A stretch of 64,000 nt of DNA from Cristatella mucedo. Its lineage: Eukaryota > Bryozoa > Phylactolaemata > Cristatellidae. Position 1 is the first letter of the stretch. Each line of letters opens with the position of its first letter. The DNA is taken from the NCBI GenBank assembly GCA_009760855.2, contig WPIO01000034.1, forward strand, positions 2,993,501-3,057,500. Reading direction: 5' to 3'. Below the pieces are notes generated by a model that had not been told where the DNA came from, did no database searches, and saw only the letters and a list, made by a program, of their open reading frames with translations. The translations under genes were made by a program, and so were the position numbers. This document shows positions 37,810 through 52,922 of the stretch, one piece after another.

Positions 37810-40800
37810 TCTCTCTGTCTTCCTCTCTTCTCCCTGTGCCTTCTCTATACTGTCTCTGCATATCTCACTCTGTCTCAGTCTCAGTCATCAGCCGGATCCT
37901 AATCAAGAGCACAGGCTTCGCAGTCCGTGATGCATGTCGCCTAGCATTTGGAACGGTTCTGCTCGCGCTTATGCTCGACGTGTATTTCTCACCGCACTCA
38001 CGATCAATTGCACTTGGTGCTCTTTACATTTGTGTCATCGTATTCGGATAGCAGAGCTTCAGTCTGGCAGTGGTCGGTGAGGCCTGCTTAGCACTCACGG
38101 CGTGTGTGCTTGTGTGTGTGTGTGCTTGTGTGTGCGTGCGTGTGCGTGTGTGGGTGTGTGTACATGTGTGCGTGCGTGCACATGCATGTGCGGGTGTACA
38201 TGCATGTGCGGGTGTACGTGTGTACGAGTGTGTTTGTGTTTGGACACGTGTGTTCGCATTTTGCTCAATGGCCTCCCTGTCTTCGGATTCTAATCTTTGT
38301 GGCGTGCAGGAGAACGCACAGCTGCTTGCGGCAGCTTGCTCTGGGCTCGCTCGCACGTGGTGCCAGCGTGCTTCCTTCCCCTAAGCGCGCTTATCCTGAG
38401 CATCTGGCGTACGCGATGACTGCCTGCTGCCACACCGAGAGCGGGTATGGTCGCATGCTCTCGCTTCGCTGTGGCATCGCATGGTTGCTCTCTGGGCGAA
38501 GTGGGCCGTCGCAAGGTGGCACTAGCACGTTTTGCCAGCACCTCGTGCCAAGCACTGATGCCCCTATGCTGTCAGCCATCCTGCCAGCGTGGCATTGCTC
38601 TGACCGTCACTCTGACGCTCCGGCTTCGTTTCAGAAAAGAGTTTGCCGATTCGAGACTAATGTAACCAAGCTTTAGCAGGAGTGCCGAAAAAGTGATTGA
38701 GCCTTTATAGTTTCGATGGTCCCTCCTTCCCCCTTGATCTGTGGCTACAAGGCGATTCTTATTTCGAGGCACGAAGCATGGCTGCTTGAGATTTGAACTG
38801 GCCAAGTATGCCGGAAGGGAATCGAGTAAAACCGACTTCGCTCGCCTATTGCCCCTAAACCAGAAATTGCAGCCTGTCACTGAGAAGACACGCACTACCC
38901 CATTGGAAGCCTAGCTTGAGACCACGAACTGGAAGCCTCTGTGGGGGGGGGGAGAGGTTAGGCAGCTGTGAGCCCTGTACTTGCCCTCTACGAGCATATT
39001 TTTTTGACCTAGGAAGAAGGCACCGTGGCCGAGTGAAACGGCCTGAGCCGACTAGCTGAACATTTCAGCCCTTTACTAGTAGCAACAGTGTCTTCTGTCG
39101 CTTTAGAACAGTTTAGAAACGCCGATGCCCGGCCTGAGAGGGATTTGGTGGGGTGGGGACTGGGTAGCATCAAGAACCGAGGCAGGTTTGTTTTGTACCG
39201 ACCAAGAAGTTCGCTATTTCCGTCTTTTTTGCATACTTCGAGAGCTTGCTAAATATTGTTTGGCATCGTGTGCAGCTTTTATGCACTGTGGCTCAGAGAG
39301 TTGTAGCCTGAAAGTCCTACGACAGATTCCATCTGACATATTATTGGAGGTGCCTAAATACCTGCAGCCGCAGGGGTTCATGCACACACAGCATGTACAC
39401 ACACACCCACGCACACCCATACACTAGCAGTCATACATTTTGTTGCACCCCCTGAATTGATGATTTCCGATGGATTTTCACCCAACTGCTGATAGATCTG
39501 CCCAGCAAGTGTGCAAGCAGCAATGGAGAACTACTTCTCATATTAAAACCAAAACTAACCCTGGTTTGACCCAAGGGTAAGGGGCTGGTCTTTCACGCAG
39601 CGGCTGAGATTTTGGGAGCTTGCAAAATATTGTCTGAGCATTAGCACCAACTGTAGCCAAGATATGCACGACTTGCTGTGCATGTTTAAGTTTGCTTACT
39701 TTTTTGCCAAGATGTGGTGTTTTTCTGGCTGTCTCGAAATTCCGGAAATTTTCTAAGGGTGAAATGATAGTGGTTTTTGTTTGACTCACAAAGTCTTACA
39801 GAACAAATTTTAAAGTCAATATGCATTCGAAACACCATATATAGAACATCGGCCGGAGTGAAACTCTGAGTACTACTTCCGGTCGACAGAGAACAACAGC
39901 CTCAAAGCCAGCCCAGCATTGAGGACTCTCATTTCTTGTTTTTCACACACTTGTGTGCCAGCATGTGGCAATTACTGATCCAGAATATTGCCGGCTCCCT
40001 CAGTGGAGAATACATTCGGCTTTTAAGTCAAATTTTCTTGGCCACATTTTCTGGGTACTTCCTGGATGGAGGTCTGCTTTGCAATGTCATTCTGGTTTCA
40101 GTGTAAGACGTGGTCCTCTGTTGGTGTTTGCTCATTTGCTGGGCTTATTTGCCTCTAGTTTTGCACAAATCCATTGGAGATCACCCGGAGACCTCGGCAC
40201 GACAAGCTGCTGTCTGACCAACACCATGATGAGGTAGTTTAATATTGGTCGGTCGACTTTTCGAAAATACATTGTTCTCGGTCGGGAGCAGACAGGATCA
40301 ACCCTGTAGGTGGTGGTCAGTCAGATTGAGGCTGCATGTCATGCTGGCAGTGGCAGAGGAGAGACTTCGATCTCCCCCGAGACAGCCAGGGCGACAAATC
40401 GATGGCAATTTCTTAGGATTTGCCTCGCCCCCAGCCAGAATTCAGAGCCGACCTGACAGTGACCGCGGCATTTCTTTTTAATTAGCTTGAAGTTTTTAAC
40501 TCTTGTATGCAGCCCTGGATCAGGTGAGGGCACACGAGATTCACACTTGACTGGTTATGATGATTTACTGTCTTGCCACCATGTCAGAAACAGTCTGGCT
40601 CTCCGTGTTACGATTGTTTGGCGACGGAATAGTCACGGTCGTTATGCCTGGCATTGCTGAAGTCTGTTTAGAAACTTTTACATGACGTTGGCTGATCTTT
40701 CAGAATTTGATGTCACAAGTGATCGTTAGCCTGCCGTGTTCATGTGTATCTGTCTTACGCAACGACATCTACTCTCCAACTGCCGACTATGGCACATCTT

Positions 40801-42955
40801 TTTCAGCGGTCCTGAACTGCTACTTCTATGCTACTCACTACCTTAACTGCTCTCCTAACTCTGCTATGCTTCCCACTTTCTCTTTGTTGCGTGAGACGAA
40901 GTCTGTTGGCTACCGAATGCGTACTGAAAGCCGCTTAGGCTGTGAGTGCGCTATACAAAACTCTCCTGCGTAACACCCACATGGTCTTTATGACTTTGTG
41001 GAGTTACTGACGGAGATACATGACATTACATAACAAGCACGTCTACATGGCCGACGACTCTTTTATGTTTGCCATTTAATGTTCGATTATTTCTGAGATG
41101 TGGAGCAGGCAGGTACCACTTGACTTAGCTTTACAGGCTGTGCATTTATTGTTCAAATTACTAAATGCTTTTTCTAGGCAGCTCAGAAAAGCAGTAATGT
41201 GTTTGATTTGCTGACCTTAAACAAAACCAAAACGAAAACGTAGTAGACTGCCCTCCATTGTAGCCTCTGTTGTCTGTGAGCTTGTTCTAGCTGTTTGCAT
41301 GCGTGCACGGCCACTGTGCTGGTGCTTTTCAACATCAACCAGGGAATCTTTTTAGTGCACTTTTAGATCTGACTGGGTAGCCGAGCCGTGCCTCGGTTCG
41401 GTGCACGAGTCGTGTCGTGTCCGAATTCTTTTTTTGCCTTTTCACGTGCCAGTTGTTTCAGTGTGATTTTCGTGAGGCGCACAGCCATTTGTATTTGCAA
41501 CAGTGGTTTGACTCGTGGCTTTAGATTTTTGCCCTTAAGAAGCTGGACCAGATCGTGGACATATTCTGGGCTGAAATATCAGATGCTGTTGACAAAATGT
41601 GAGTAGTTCAAGCGGCACTCGCCGGTCACACCGGCCACACTGCCGGTGCCCATGGGTGGCGCCTGGTGGCAGCTGGCTGGACACTGAACCTTGCACAGTG
41701 TTCCCAGCGTCTTCAGGCGCCACTCTTCTGGTGATTTGCTCGTTATACTTTTTCTTCTTGATGTCCAGCTGTGCTTCGTTGCATTTGATGGCTCTGCTTG
41801 AGCTTACTCTTGCTGAAGTGACTGTGTCTTCTTTCTTTCTTTTTTTGCAGAGAAGTCTTGTACGAAAACTTGGCATTTACCGACCGCGAGTTGTCGGCAC
41901 TAGTTGCTTCCAAGGTTTATTATCATCTGGGTGCATTTGATGAGTCGCTTGCGTTTGCTCTCGGCGCTGGTAGCCGGTTCAACATAGCTGAGTCGTCGGA
42001 ATATGTGGAAACAATTGTGGCAAAATCGATTGACCAGTACACAAAGATACGTGTGGAAAATCATGACTCGGAAGAACTATACCATAAAGCGATCGATCCT
42101 AGGTCTGCACTCGCGGCCGCTGCTGTCGAATTTTCTGTGTCATTCCTGGCCAACCTACCTGAGGGAGTGCCCCGTGCTTGTCTTGCTATATAGTGCCTTC
42201 ATTTCAGGCTGGAGTCCATCGTCGACAGGATGTTCCGTCGATGCTTTGAGGATCGGCAGTTCAAGCAGGCAGTGGGTATCTCACTGGAAACCAGGCGTCT
42301 GGATATATTCGAGAAAGCCATCTGTGAATCGGTAAGACGTTCATGAGGTTGCTCAGCTTTGTGCCCACCCGTATGGCATGTATCCGGCCTGTCACCCGAA
42401 ATCGCTGCACTGCACGCTATGCAGGGGTCTCACGTGAACATAAGTAATTGTGAGCTACTGTGCTACTAAGCGTGTGCACGCAGCTGTGCTGAAAAATTCA
42501 CATTTGACTCAAATGATTAGGGGGGTCTGTCTTAATGCTGACAGTATGATACCGTCTGTGCTTGCTTGCAGGATGACATTGCAGGAACCCTGTCATACAG
42601 CCTGAAAGTATGCATGTCACTTGTCCAGAGTCGGCGGCTTCGCAATGAAGTGCTGCGTGTCCTCGTGAAACTATACACGACTCTTGCCGTTCCGGACTAC
42701 ATTAGTGTCTGCCAGGTATGTCAGGGTCGCAGTATGCACCAATCGCCGGTTGCACTTTCAGTGGTTGCTTTTCTGCCGAACATGGGCAACTTGTGCTTTT
42801 TTTCCTTCTACTCACACGCTTCTCGCCCAAAGCTTATATGTATGACATGTATTTAAATTGCGTTGTCATCTGTCAAAATGTTTCCAGAATTTATACACAA
42901 AAAATCATTTCTTCTTGCTGCTCGCTGTGAAGCCATAATAAGTGCTTCATTTAAG

Positions 42956-43039
<84 letters not shown>

Positions 43040-46000
43040 TGCTTGCTACAAGACTAAGGCATGAAGAATGTTGTGGAACCGGTTTTTGGACCCATTTCTT
43101 CCTAGTATCGTCTCTGTTGCACTAAGATATTTTGGAAGTGCCACTTGGATTGTAATCAGGAGAATTTTTTTGGTTTGCCATTATTATATGCAAAATGCGT
43201 AGAAATAGTTCTCTGATGTTGCTATACTGATGTATTATTATTATTATGACACTTATTCTGAAAATCTCATTCGAAGCAAACTATCAATCACCCACCGTGT
43301 TTCCTGGAAACAGCTGCTCACTTGGCAAGAATTACGGCAGTAGAGACTCCACTTAATTCATACAGGCAGCAGCCTGACCTATTGAATGATATATTATGAA
43401 ACTTTTGAACATCATAAACCTAATCGTATTTTAAGTGAAGCCTTCCACAAAATTCTCCAGCTGCAATTCAGACCTAAAATATTCAGGAATTTCCCATACA
43501 TTTTAGCCGGTCCGGATACAACCGAAAATTTAAGGAAGGGTAACAGATGGTAAAGCAAAGTTAGTAGTCATTTGAAGTTCCACTGCCGGCCTCCTATTTG
43601 GAACAAGTTTGTTGGATCAACTTTCAAGTGTAGTTCGAATACAAGCAATGCGGACTAACTGGGTTTGTGTATTCATATGGCAGATTTCCCTTTTTGGTAT
43701 TAATTTCCCGTGTTCTCGTACTCCAAAAAAATCTGTTGGTCAGTACTCGGAAGGCCTTCTTCGGGCTGTCGATGAGAAATCTTCCTGCATCACCCCCCCC
43801 CCCCAATAACCTATTCCCCAATAACCGTTCGGCCCTCAAAACCTCTAACCGAAAAGTTACTTGCACTATCTAACACTTCGATCATAAGTTCGGAGCCGGG
43901 TAGTTTGCTCACTGAGGCTCAGGACGAAATGAAATGTTGGTTGCTTTGACTGTAATTTTCTGCCATCCTTACCTACCGGGTGGGGGCCGCTGCATGCCGT
44001 TTAGCCTTCAGGTCATCTCATTGGAATCAGAATGCCATATAATACACAAAAGTAAGTCTTCTGCCTGCCCCCCACCTGCAAGCACAACCGTAGTTGACCG
44101 CCAATGGCTGCCCATATTTGCAACAGCTCTCATCCTTCAAAATAATGTCCTTGCAACATAGGGTAGCCTTCAACATCTATCCACCTGTTAAATCTCAGTT
44201 TGCTAATATCCAAATTGCTACTTATTTGTCACCAGGTCATCCAGAAGAAGCCAGAAGTGCATATGTTCTGAGGTTTCTTCTTCGACAGATACATTGATGA
44301 TGACCTGCTCTAGCGCCTGCATGCCTGATACCACCCCACCAAGTTTTTCATTTATTCAATATATGCAACCTGAAAAATTGGATGTTGGGATTGGTGTCGT
44401 TGCTTACCATTTACTTGGCTATAATACCTTCAGTAGCTCGAACGGGTTGAATCAGTTGATATAAGATCCCCATCAAAGATCACACCCGTTACGGTTGTGA
44501 TCTATCGCGATTCCTTCTGGCCGTCTAACCTTGTTTATGGGAGACTTTTTGGAGTCCCTCACCAAATTTTTATTTTGTTTTTGCCACAGACATTGCTAAC
44601 TTCGTTTGATTCAACCATCCGCTTTAATGACCATATCAGCAAGCAGGCGTAATTTTTTCATGACAGCATAGACCTTTGCTTCTACACGATTGTCACGAAC
44701 TCGTATTAGTGGCTATATCCGGGACCTCGTTAGCACTAAGTATGTCTGCCTAAGTGGCCTTGCTGTGTGTCTGCTTGCCATCTTGGATCCTTGCTCAATC
44801 TGGAGCTTCCTTTCGTTCAGTCATTCAAACCGTCACAATCAGCTGCAGCAATTACACCTGCTGCCTTACAGGCATTTGGTCCTGGATGTCTGCCGGTTTC
44901 CTTAAGCTAAACTATGATAAACTTTTCTTCATAGGAAACCGTAAACATATGGCTGTAATAGATGATTTAGCTCTCCTACTTGGTATTCTTGTACAAGGAT
45001 TGTATTCAGAAGATGCCTTCGTAGCTAGTCTTCATATCCCGACCCTGACAGGGGTCAGGGACTTCTTAACAGCATTGGCTAGCTGAAGATACTGTTTAGT
45101 ACTCTCTACAAAAGCCTTCGATTGGTCAACTGATGAGAACAGAGTTCTTATTCTGACCTACAGGGCTCACCACGGATTGGATTCTTTATATCTGCTGCAC
45201 CAGCTGCAATTGCTTGTGCCCTCAGATCTTCTCTGGACAAGGATGTAGCTTTTATATTCTTTCATTTCAAGATCGTTGGTGATAGAAGCTTTTGAGTTTC
45301 CTCGACTGTAATTCAGTGCCAAAATTCATATGCAGCAGCAGCAGCAGCAGCAGCAGCAGGGCTCCTGCTGCCGACCTCTGGGACGTCCTTTCGAGTCGTC
45401 TTGTGCTGCTACTTCCATGCTACTTCGTCACATTCTCAAATCATCATCATCATCGTCCTCTCGACTTAGCTATGCTTCTCAGTTTCTTTTTAAGTTGCAT
45501 GAGATAAAGTCTGCCGGTACTGTATGCACCACATGTTGCATAGGCTTCGACTGCACTATAGAAAACTTACATGCATAACACCCACTTAGTCGTTGTTCGT
45601 TTCCCCAGCAGCCATCTATGCGTGAGCCGTGATGGCACACTAGGTAAGGCGGTTCTTTTCATGACCTTGGTCCCAAGGTCGTGGGTTCGATTCCTGCGGT
45701 GGGCTATCCTTCATCGCCACTGCAAGCAGTGGTGATAGCCTTAAAGGCTCTTCTGACGCTATACAAAAAGAGGCTGTTTAATCAGCTAGGATTTATTTAT
45801 TATTTGTTTATGCCACCACATATCAGCAATCGTGACACGTTGGTTACCTTTTCTCTGAACCCCTGGAAATTGGCAGCCATCCAGAAAGCAGCTCCTTGAG
45901 AGGGGCCGTTAGTTTTGCATTTTTTCCGCTCAAGCACGGGGTGGGGGGTGGGAGAGGGTTGGTTCATTCAGGAATACTGTATTTCTGTGTTTAGATTTTC

Positions 46001-49000
46001 CAAGTGTCTGCCCAGCTTAAGAGGTTTCAAAGATGTGCACTTGTATAACTGTCTTTCACGAACGTGACATATCACCATTTTCAGTCGTTTGTCGTAGCTT
46101 TCTCGTGCAGTAGGAGTAAGGGAGCTAGAATTGCCACGGCTTAGTTCGTTTAACATTGCTCTGATGTGCCCATGTTCTGCCACGTTTGCATTTGCCATTT
46201 TTTCAGCAATTAATTGCTGTGCTACGTTAGCCAGGTCACACGGGAGCAATAGTGACCGACGGGTGAGGTGGCTATTCGATTTTCCTGGCACTGGCAGTCC
46301 GTTATATTAGGTTAGAGCCGCATCGGCTGATCAATCAATGCTTATAGTATGCATATATGTTAGAAATGGCAACAAGTCCGACCTTAGGCCTAAGGTCGAT
46401 CTGTGAGCAATCATTGGATTGTCTTGTGCTCTCCAAAAAATTATTTTAATTAGGCCAGGTCATCGTAACTTCGCACCACCATTCTCTCCTTGCGAGGCTC
46501 TCGGCTGCCCTCGGGCACTGCTTCGCTTGTAGGCAGTGCTTTTTATGGCATTTTATACTGTCACCTCAGCCGTGAAAGTCTGCAGCACATCGCTTTAGTA
46601 CAAGTGTTTAGCACAACGTTTTGAATCAACAGCATGGCCATAGTCCTACCAATAACTGCGATCCACTGGGAACCACTTCAAGCAAGCTGTGCGATGCTTA
46701 AATAATAATCGCGTTTTTACACGGTACTGGGTTTAGAGTTTATCTGTCAAATTTTGGGACATTCCGTTTAAGCTTTATCGGGAAATGGACTGGTAAGCTC
46801 CTCTGGGCTACTCACCAGCATTTTGCATGGGGCTAAATATCGGCTGTATGCTCATATAGGATTACGTGTTGCACAACGCTATACAGAATGAATGTATTTA
46901 GCCTTATTTCACGGCATTTCGCTTGTGTGTTTCTGTGAACATGGGCTGAAAAGTAATGACCAGAGCCCTCTAGTTGTGGGGCTGGCCTGCGATCGGACAG
47001 AACTTTGAACTTTATATTTTCTTTTCTTGAGAACATGCAAACGCAATGACGAATGGTAATGTGGCAGTTATGCTCAACACATTCTAACCCAAGTACTGTG
47101 TAACATTCAATATTCTTTGAGCTTGGCAAATTTTTTTTCGTGGATCAGTAATTTTTTGGACCACTCTTCCTCAATATTCCAATTATTCCTTGGAGGTAGA
47201 TGGTACAGCTGCCAGTACTGGGAGGAGGGAAGGGAAGACAATTGTTTTGTGCAGCTTTAGTTCATGTGTGCACACTTGCTGTTTGTAAGCAAACTTGCTC
47301 ATCTGCACTGTGGTGCAGCAACACGTTTTCGATGTTCTTTTACACGTAGTCACTTGTCATATTTTTCCAGTGCCTTATTTTCCTGGACGATGCTCAAGTC
47401 TGCGCAGATATACTGGGCAAATTGTTGCGCGGGGACATGGTAAGTCTCAGTTGCAAGTGCTGCTGCTAATGAATTGGCAGACAATAATAATGATGTCTTT
47501 TGTATAGCTCCCTAATAGAACCGAGTCTCTATTTAGGAGCTTTTAACTCGCTGTGCATCAGGCTTAGGCGAGCATGCAAGAGCACACACAAAAAGAGACT
47601 CACGATCACTGGTTAGTAGTGAGTCCTGATCAGTACTGCTCCCTCAATCATGCATAGATAGGCAAACACACCCGGAAAAAAGACAGGCTCACTGGCATGC
47701 AATACAAAAGCATGTCCCTGCCACCCTTATTCGGGACGTGCACATTTTTATTACTCGCAGCCCAATTTACTTGGACAGCAAAGGTGCTGGGAAAAAGGCG
47801 GGTTTTCAGCTTCTTTATATATAATAGTAATAATTCCTTTGTACAGTGTCATTAGTGAACTCAGTGTCTTTCTTGGCACTCTACATATGCTGCAAAGGAA
47901 GCATGGATGAATGGTTAGTGGTAGCATGCTTAATGACAACAAGCATGATATGGTTAGATGTGACATGCACCGAGTCAGTATGTAGATATGGTTAGTGGCA
48001 GCATGCACAGTGTCAGCATGCACAAGCACACCGAAGGACGAATCACACGGGCCCACTAAATGCTGTGATAAATAGATGCATTTTTAGCTTCTTTTTAAAT
48101 GTCGTCAGGTCAGGATATGTCGTGACGCCACTCAGAAGTGAGCTCCAGGCTTTGGGAGCATACGAGCTAAAGGCACGGTCTCCAAAGTCTTTGAGGTTCG
48201 TACGAGGTATAGGTAAACAATTAGATTCCAAAAAGTGGGTGGTACGATGCTTAGCCTGGTGGGAGAGTAGATCTGATAGGTAGGCTGGAGCCAAAGAATG
48301 AAGGAACTTGAAGTCGATGTGTTGCTTGACTGGAAGCCAGTGCAGGTCGAGGAGAAGTGGTGTCATGTGGCAGCTTCGATGCTCACGACCGACAAGTCTA
48401 GCTGCAGAATTTGGCACCAGCTGTAAGCGCCTGATTGCACAAGCCGGTGGGCCAGCAAACAGTGAGTTACAGAAGTCAAGACGGGATTTCACAAATGCAT
48501 GGGCCATCCCTGTCTAAACAAACTCGAATTTTAGCAGTGTTATGTAGCTGAATGTAGGCAGACTTGACTGTGGAGCTGACATGGTCGTCAAATGATAGGT
48601 CACTTTGACACCTAGATTTCTTGCATATTCAACTGGAGACATGCTGGCAGAGCCGAGTTTAAGCATTAGGTTTTCCAATTACTGAATCACTTTGTTTGCC
48701 CATAACAAGTTAAGATGGTTTTATCATTATCATTTTGAATGGCTGCCCTGGTTTGGCTCAGGGATTAAGATCCTTACCTTGAACGACCCATGCCTAGGTG
48801 ATCTCTTAGTGTGCTATACAAATGAGTTGTATTAGTATAATAATTATTAATGTCGTCAAATCAGGAGTTGGCGAGATGTCAGTCGTTGAGAACGACAAGC
48901 TTTGGGAGCATAGTAACTGAAGTCGCGATATCGTGGGAATTTTATGATAGTCAGGGGCACTAAGTAATCTACCATAATCGCAAGAGCAAGCGATGCGGCG

Positions 49001-50545
49001 GTGACCTGATGCTGTGAAACCAATTCGGATAGATAGGCCCGAGCTTGAGAATGGATCTACCTAAAAGTGAGTGCTAGAATCTTGAAGTCTGCGGAAGGCT
49101 ACTTGATAGGCAGCAATTCGTACTCGTTAGCACTGATCCAGGTGCCCTGTAACTCTAGCGACTAGCTAATGCTTTAGTCTTACTCCCCCGGTGGGCAGCC
49201 TCTTCGTCGTGGTGGGGCGGGGTCAGGTCTCTTGTAGTGTTCACATACTTTTTCGAAAGCGATGGTTCACAGCTGTGGCTCGAAGCTGTTGTTCACAGTT
49301 GTTCAAAATAAATAGTTCATATTTTTCGGCTGTTGCTAGCCGAACTGCCAAGTGCTGTTTGACGAACTGGTGCTGAGGAGCCGGAAGTTGGAAGGGTAAC
49401 AGCTTCGCAGGACTTTATTCGTTTGTGATAAGAGTGAGATCCCGAACTACTTATTAGAAAAGCGTTTGGCATTTTGCATTCACACTCAAATAATCGTTGG
49501 ACAGTGATGCTTTGCTTGCTGGATGAGATGCCTCAAGTTTTACTGATAGACTCGATAGCAACTTTCACCACCTGTCTGTGCGTGCATGTGCTCACTTTTG
49601 TTTGGGGCTGTCGTGGGCCTATGATATGACCAATGACCTGACATGGACCTATCGTCCGCAAGAAAGTTTCACATCAAATATTAAACAACGGTGCATTAAA
49701 CAAACAATCGGCCAATGAAAGGGTTTTTCTATCGATGACCATTCGCTTATGCCATCTTCCGACGCCACTGTGCTTATACCATCATCGTCCGCAGCCATTA
49801 TAGAGCACATCACCAAAAACTGTTGCATTTCGAAGAGCTTTTGAAGCAGACGAGCATGGCACAGATACGCACGTGATATCGTGTACCAAGCTTGGCACCG
49901 ACGGCCGAGCGGTTGCTGATCGTGCTCGCTGCTGCTCTCAGTCGCTCTGCATCAGCCGCTCTGCAGCAGCTCGGTCGCCGCCACGGACGATCGGCGATAG
50001 CCTTTGCGTGCGACTGTCGGCTCCTAGGGCTGCTTTGCAGCAGCCCCCTCTGCTCTCGTCTCTTGCAGGACACCACGCTGATGGCCTATCAGATCGGCTT
50101 CGATCTGTATGAGAGCGCCACGCAGCAGTTCATCCTGCGTGTGCAGGCCTCGCTCCGTGCGGCGGCACCGGTTCCGCTCGCTCCTGCTTCTGCTGGCAAG
50201 AGCGAAACTGTCGAAAAAGCGTGAGTTCATCGAAGGCAGCCGAGCAGTCCTGTCGTAACGTTTGGCACACATGCATGTGCTTGCGCACGTGTGATTGTAA
50301 CTGTCAGTGTGCGTGCTTCGTGTGCATATGCTTGCTTAGACTGTGCCTGCTGCTTGCGGATGTTACCCCCAATCATTTGCTGATGCTTTCTATACAGCAT
50401 CTGTAAAATGCCTAGAAAGAGATTCAGTTCTTTGAGGGTAGTATACAAAATGATTATTAATATTTTTATTAGATAGTCAATGAGGGCATATTTCTGTCCT
50501 CAAGAAACAGTTAAAGGCATCAGTCTACACATTTGAAATTCGTAC

Positions 50546-50630
<85 letters not shown>

Positions 50631-52841
50631 TTCCTGTCCCTCTCTGTCTCCCATGCATCCTTTGGCCAAAGGTTAAGGTTTGTTTTATGGCCCTAGCCAG
50701 TCTGTGAACTTATCTGGCAAACCCAGACAATGCCTCTAACCATCCCCAAATCTTTTTGAGATCGTGCCTTCATTTCATGTCCACCTCAGACCGTATAACT
50801 TCATAGTGGCTGAGGTCAAAACACCCTCGACTTTGTGACATTTAAATTGAAACTAAGAACACCCTTTCCATACATTTTCTCCCAAAATACTGACTGACAG
50901 AAGGCAGTTAGCCGTTGGCATTGCAAAAACAAATTCACTCGAAATGGGAACCGATCCATCTTGCTTATGTATTCTATTCGATGTACTTCAGTTTCAACCC
51001 ATGCCTCATGTCCTTAGTTTGCTTTGCGAATGCTTTAGTGTTATCTCTGTTGTCAGTGCTAAAGTAATTTTTGTGCACCACTGTGCCTACAGCAGATTTT
51101 GCCTCGATCGTTATTTATAGCAGCACCGATCTGCCTCAGCAGGAGTCGTCGGTGGCCACTGCTGCTGCTGAGACGACAGCAGCAGCACCTGTTGCTGCTG
51201 CTGCCGCTACTACTTCTGCAGCTGCGAAGCAGCTGGTGAGTATTTAAAGCAGTAGCCGATGAACCTCCTATCATTTGTTCGTTGAACCAAGCTCGACTCC
51301 GTTTGATACCGTGCCCGTAGTTTGCGTGCTCCTCGAGCCCTCGGCTCACACTTCACGAACAACCTGTCGTGGGCTCGAGTCGTTCAGTGGGATATCCTTT
51401 ATTGCCCACTGCATGTTGATAGCCAACAAGGCTCTTTTGTTGCTATATACATGAGGCTGTTCGATCAGCTAACTTTTACTTTTACTCAATGAGAAATGTC
51501 AGTGTGTAGATATAATGGCTCTCGGCCTTATGGGCAGCTCGTAAAGGATGGGCTACATCAGGGCTCGGTCTTAGGCCCCCTTCTTTGCACTATAATCTCC
51601 CTCTGGGCTATGTCATTGCCTAATACAATCTCGGCCTTCGTTTATATACCGCTAACACTCAACTCTACCCTTTGGTCGCTTTGAGCCTTGCTCAGCAGCT
51701 GTCTGGCAGCCTGAATCGACGACATTCGGTTCGTGAACCCTCTTAGCTCATGGCCAGCAGTGCTGGCTCTGAGTGAGCTAGGTGTCTTAACAAAAATGGC
51801 TACCGTTGCGTGCCCACCCATCAGATCGGAGCTTCCGGTCGGAGACTCCGTCATGGCTCCAGTCTCCACTTGTGGAGATCTCCGCAGTAGAGAGATCTCC
51901 ACAAGTGCTTTCTTTGCTTGATGACAGAACCCCGTCTGCGAGCTGTTTCTTCATCGTCGAGCTCACCTTATTTCTAGCTGTCCTCTCTGGCCACTCAAGG
52001 CGCTGACCACTTGCGAGTTAAATAGAGCGCACTGCTGCTGCTGCTTGCTTGCACTGGCCACTGCTTCTGGCTGTAGACTCAGCCACCGAGGGCTCGAGTC
52101 CTGCAGCATGCAATGCCTTCTTGCCTGCTGCAAACCGGCAAACCCGTCGCGGTTCTCTGCCGCCATATAAATGCAGCTGTAGTATCATCTAATATTGTTC
52201 TCTTTAGACGGAGGAAGAGAAGGCTCTGGTGGAACGCCTAGAGCGGCTGCTGACTATACTTGGCGGCGAACCCACTCGCGCTCTCCGGCTGCAATTCCTA
52301 ATCCGTAACAACAAGGCCGACCTGCTCATTCTAAAAAATACCAAGGTATGCTAAATTTATCTGTCTTGCTTAACTGGTTCTCCACGGCGTCAATAGTCGG
52401 CGTGGCTCAAAGTCAGCCGTCGGCCGCCGATGCTCGTGTCGTTTCTGGTTTTTTTTGAGTTTCTTGGGATCCTTTGGTTGGTAGCGATTTCTCATGCAAA
52501 CCCTGCCATGGTGAGCTACGCCGTGCAATGGTGGACAAAGAGCCGCCGCCGCCAAAGCTCGGCAAAATTTAATCGTGTGCTGTATGAAAGAGCTTGCCTA
52601 CCTGTCTGCTTTATATTGGCCATGCCTTGTGAGTTCAAGCACGCCACGTGAGTCAGTTAGTAAGTTAGTACTTGAAAATTTGAAAGGCCTGCCACCGGTT
52701 TGTCGGTGTTCGCTTGGCTCTGTGATTAGCAATGGGTTAGTTAGCTGCATCTCGTATGAAGCCTGGCCCGACTTGGCTTAGTATCTGTCTGTCTCTCTGT
52801 CTGTCTCTGTCTCTGCCTGTCTCTGTCTGCCTGCCTGCCTC

Positions 52842-52922
<81 letters not shown>

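Noticed and set aside
38104-38676. 190-codon open frame in PSMD1 intron 2
   Set aside because: It begins in a TG repeat and its remainder resembles nothing known.
45635-45720. Possible tRNA genes at perfect B-box sequences (also 37240, 59130)
   Set aside because: No complete cloverleaf with an acceptor stem is visible, and the same heads recur with a shared SINE body.
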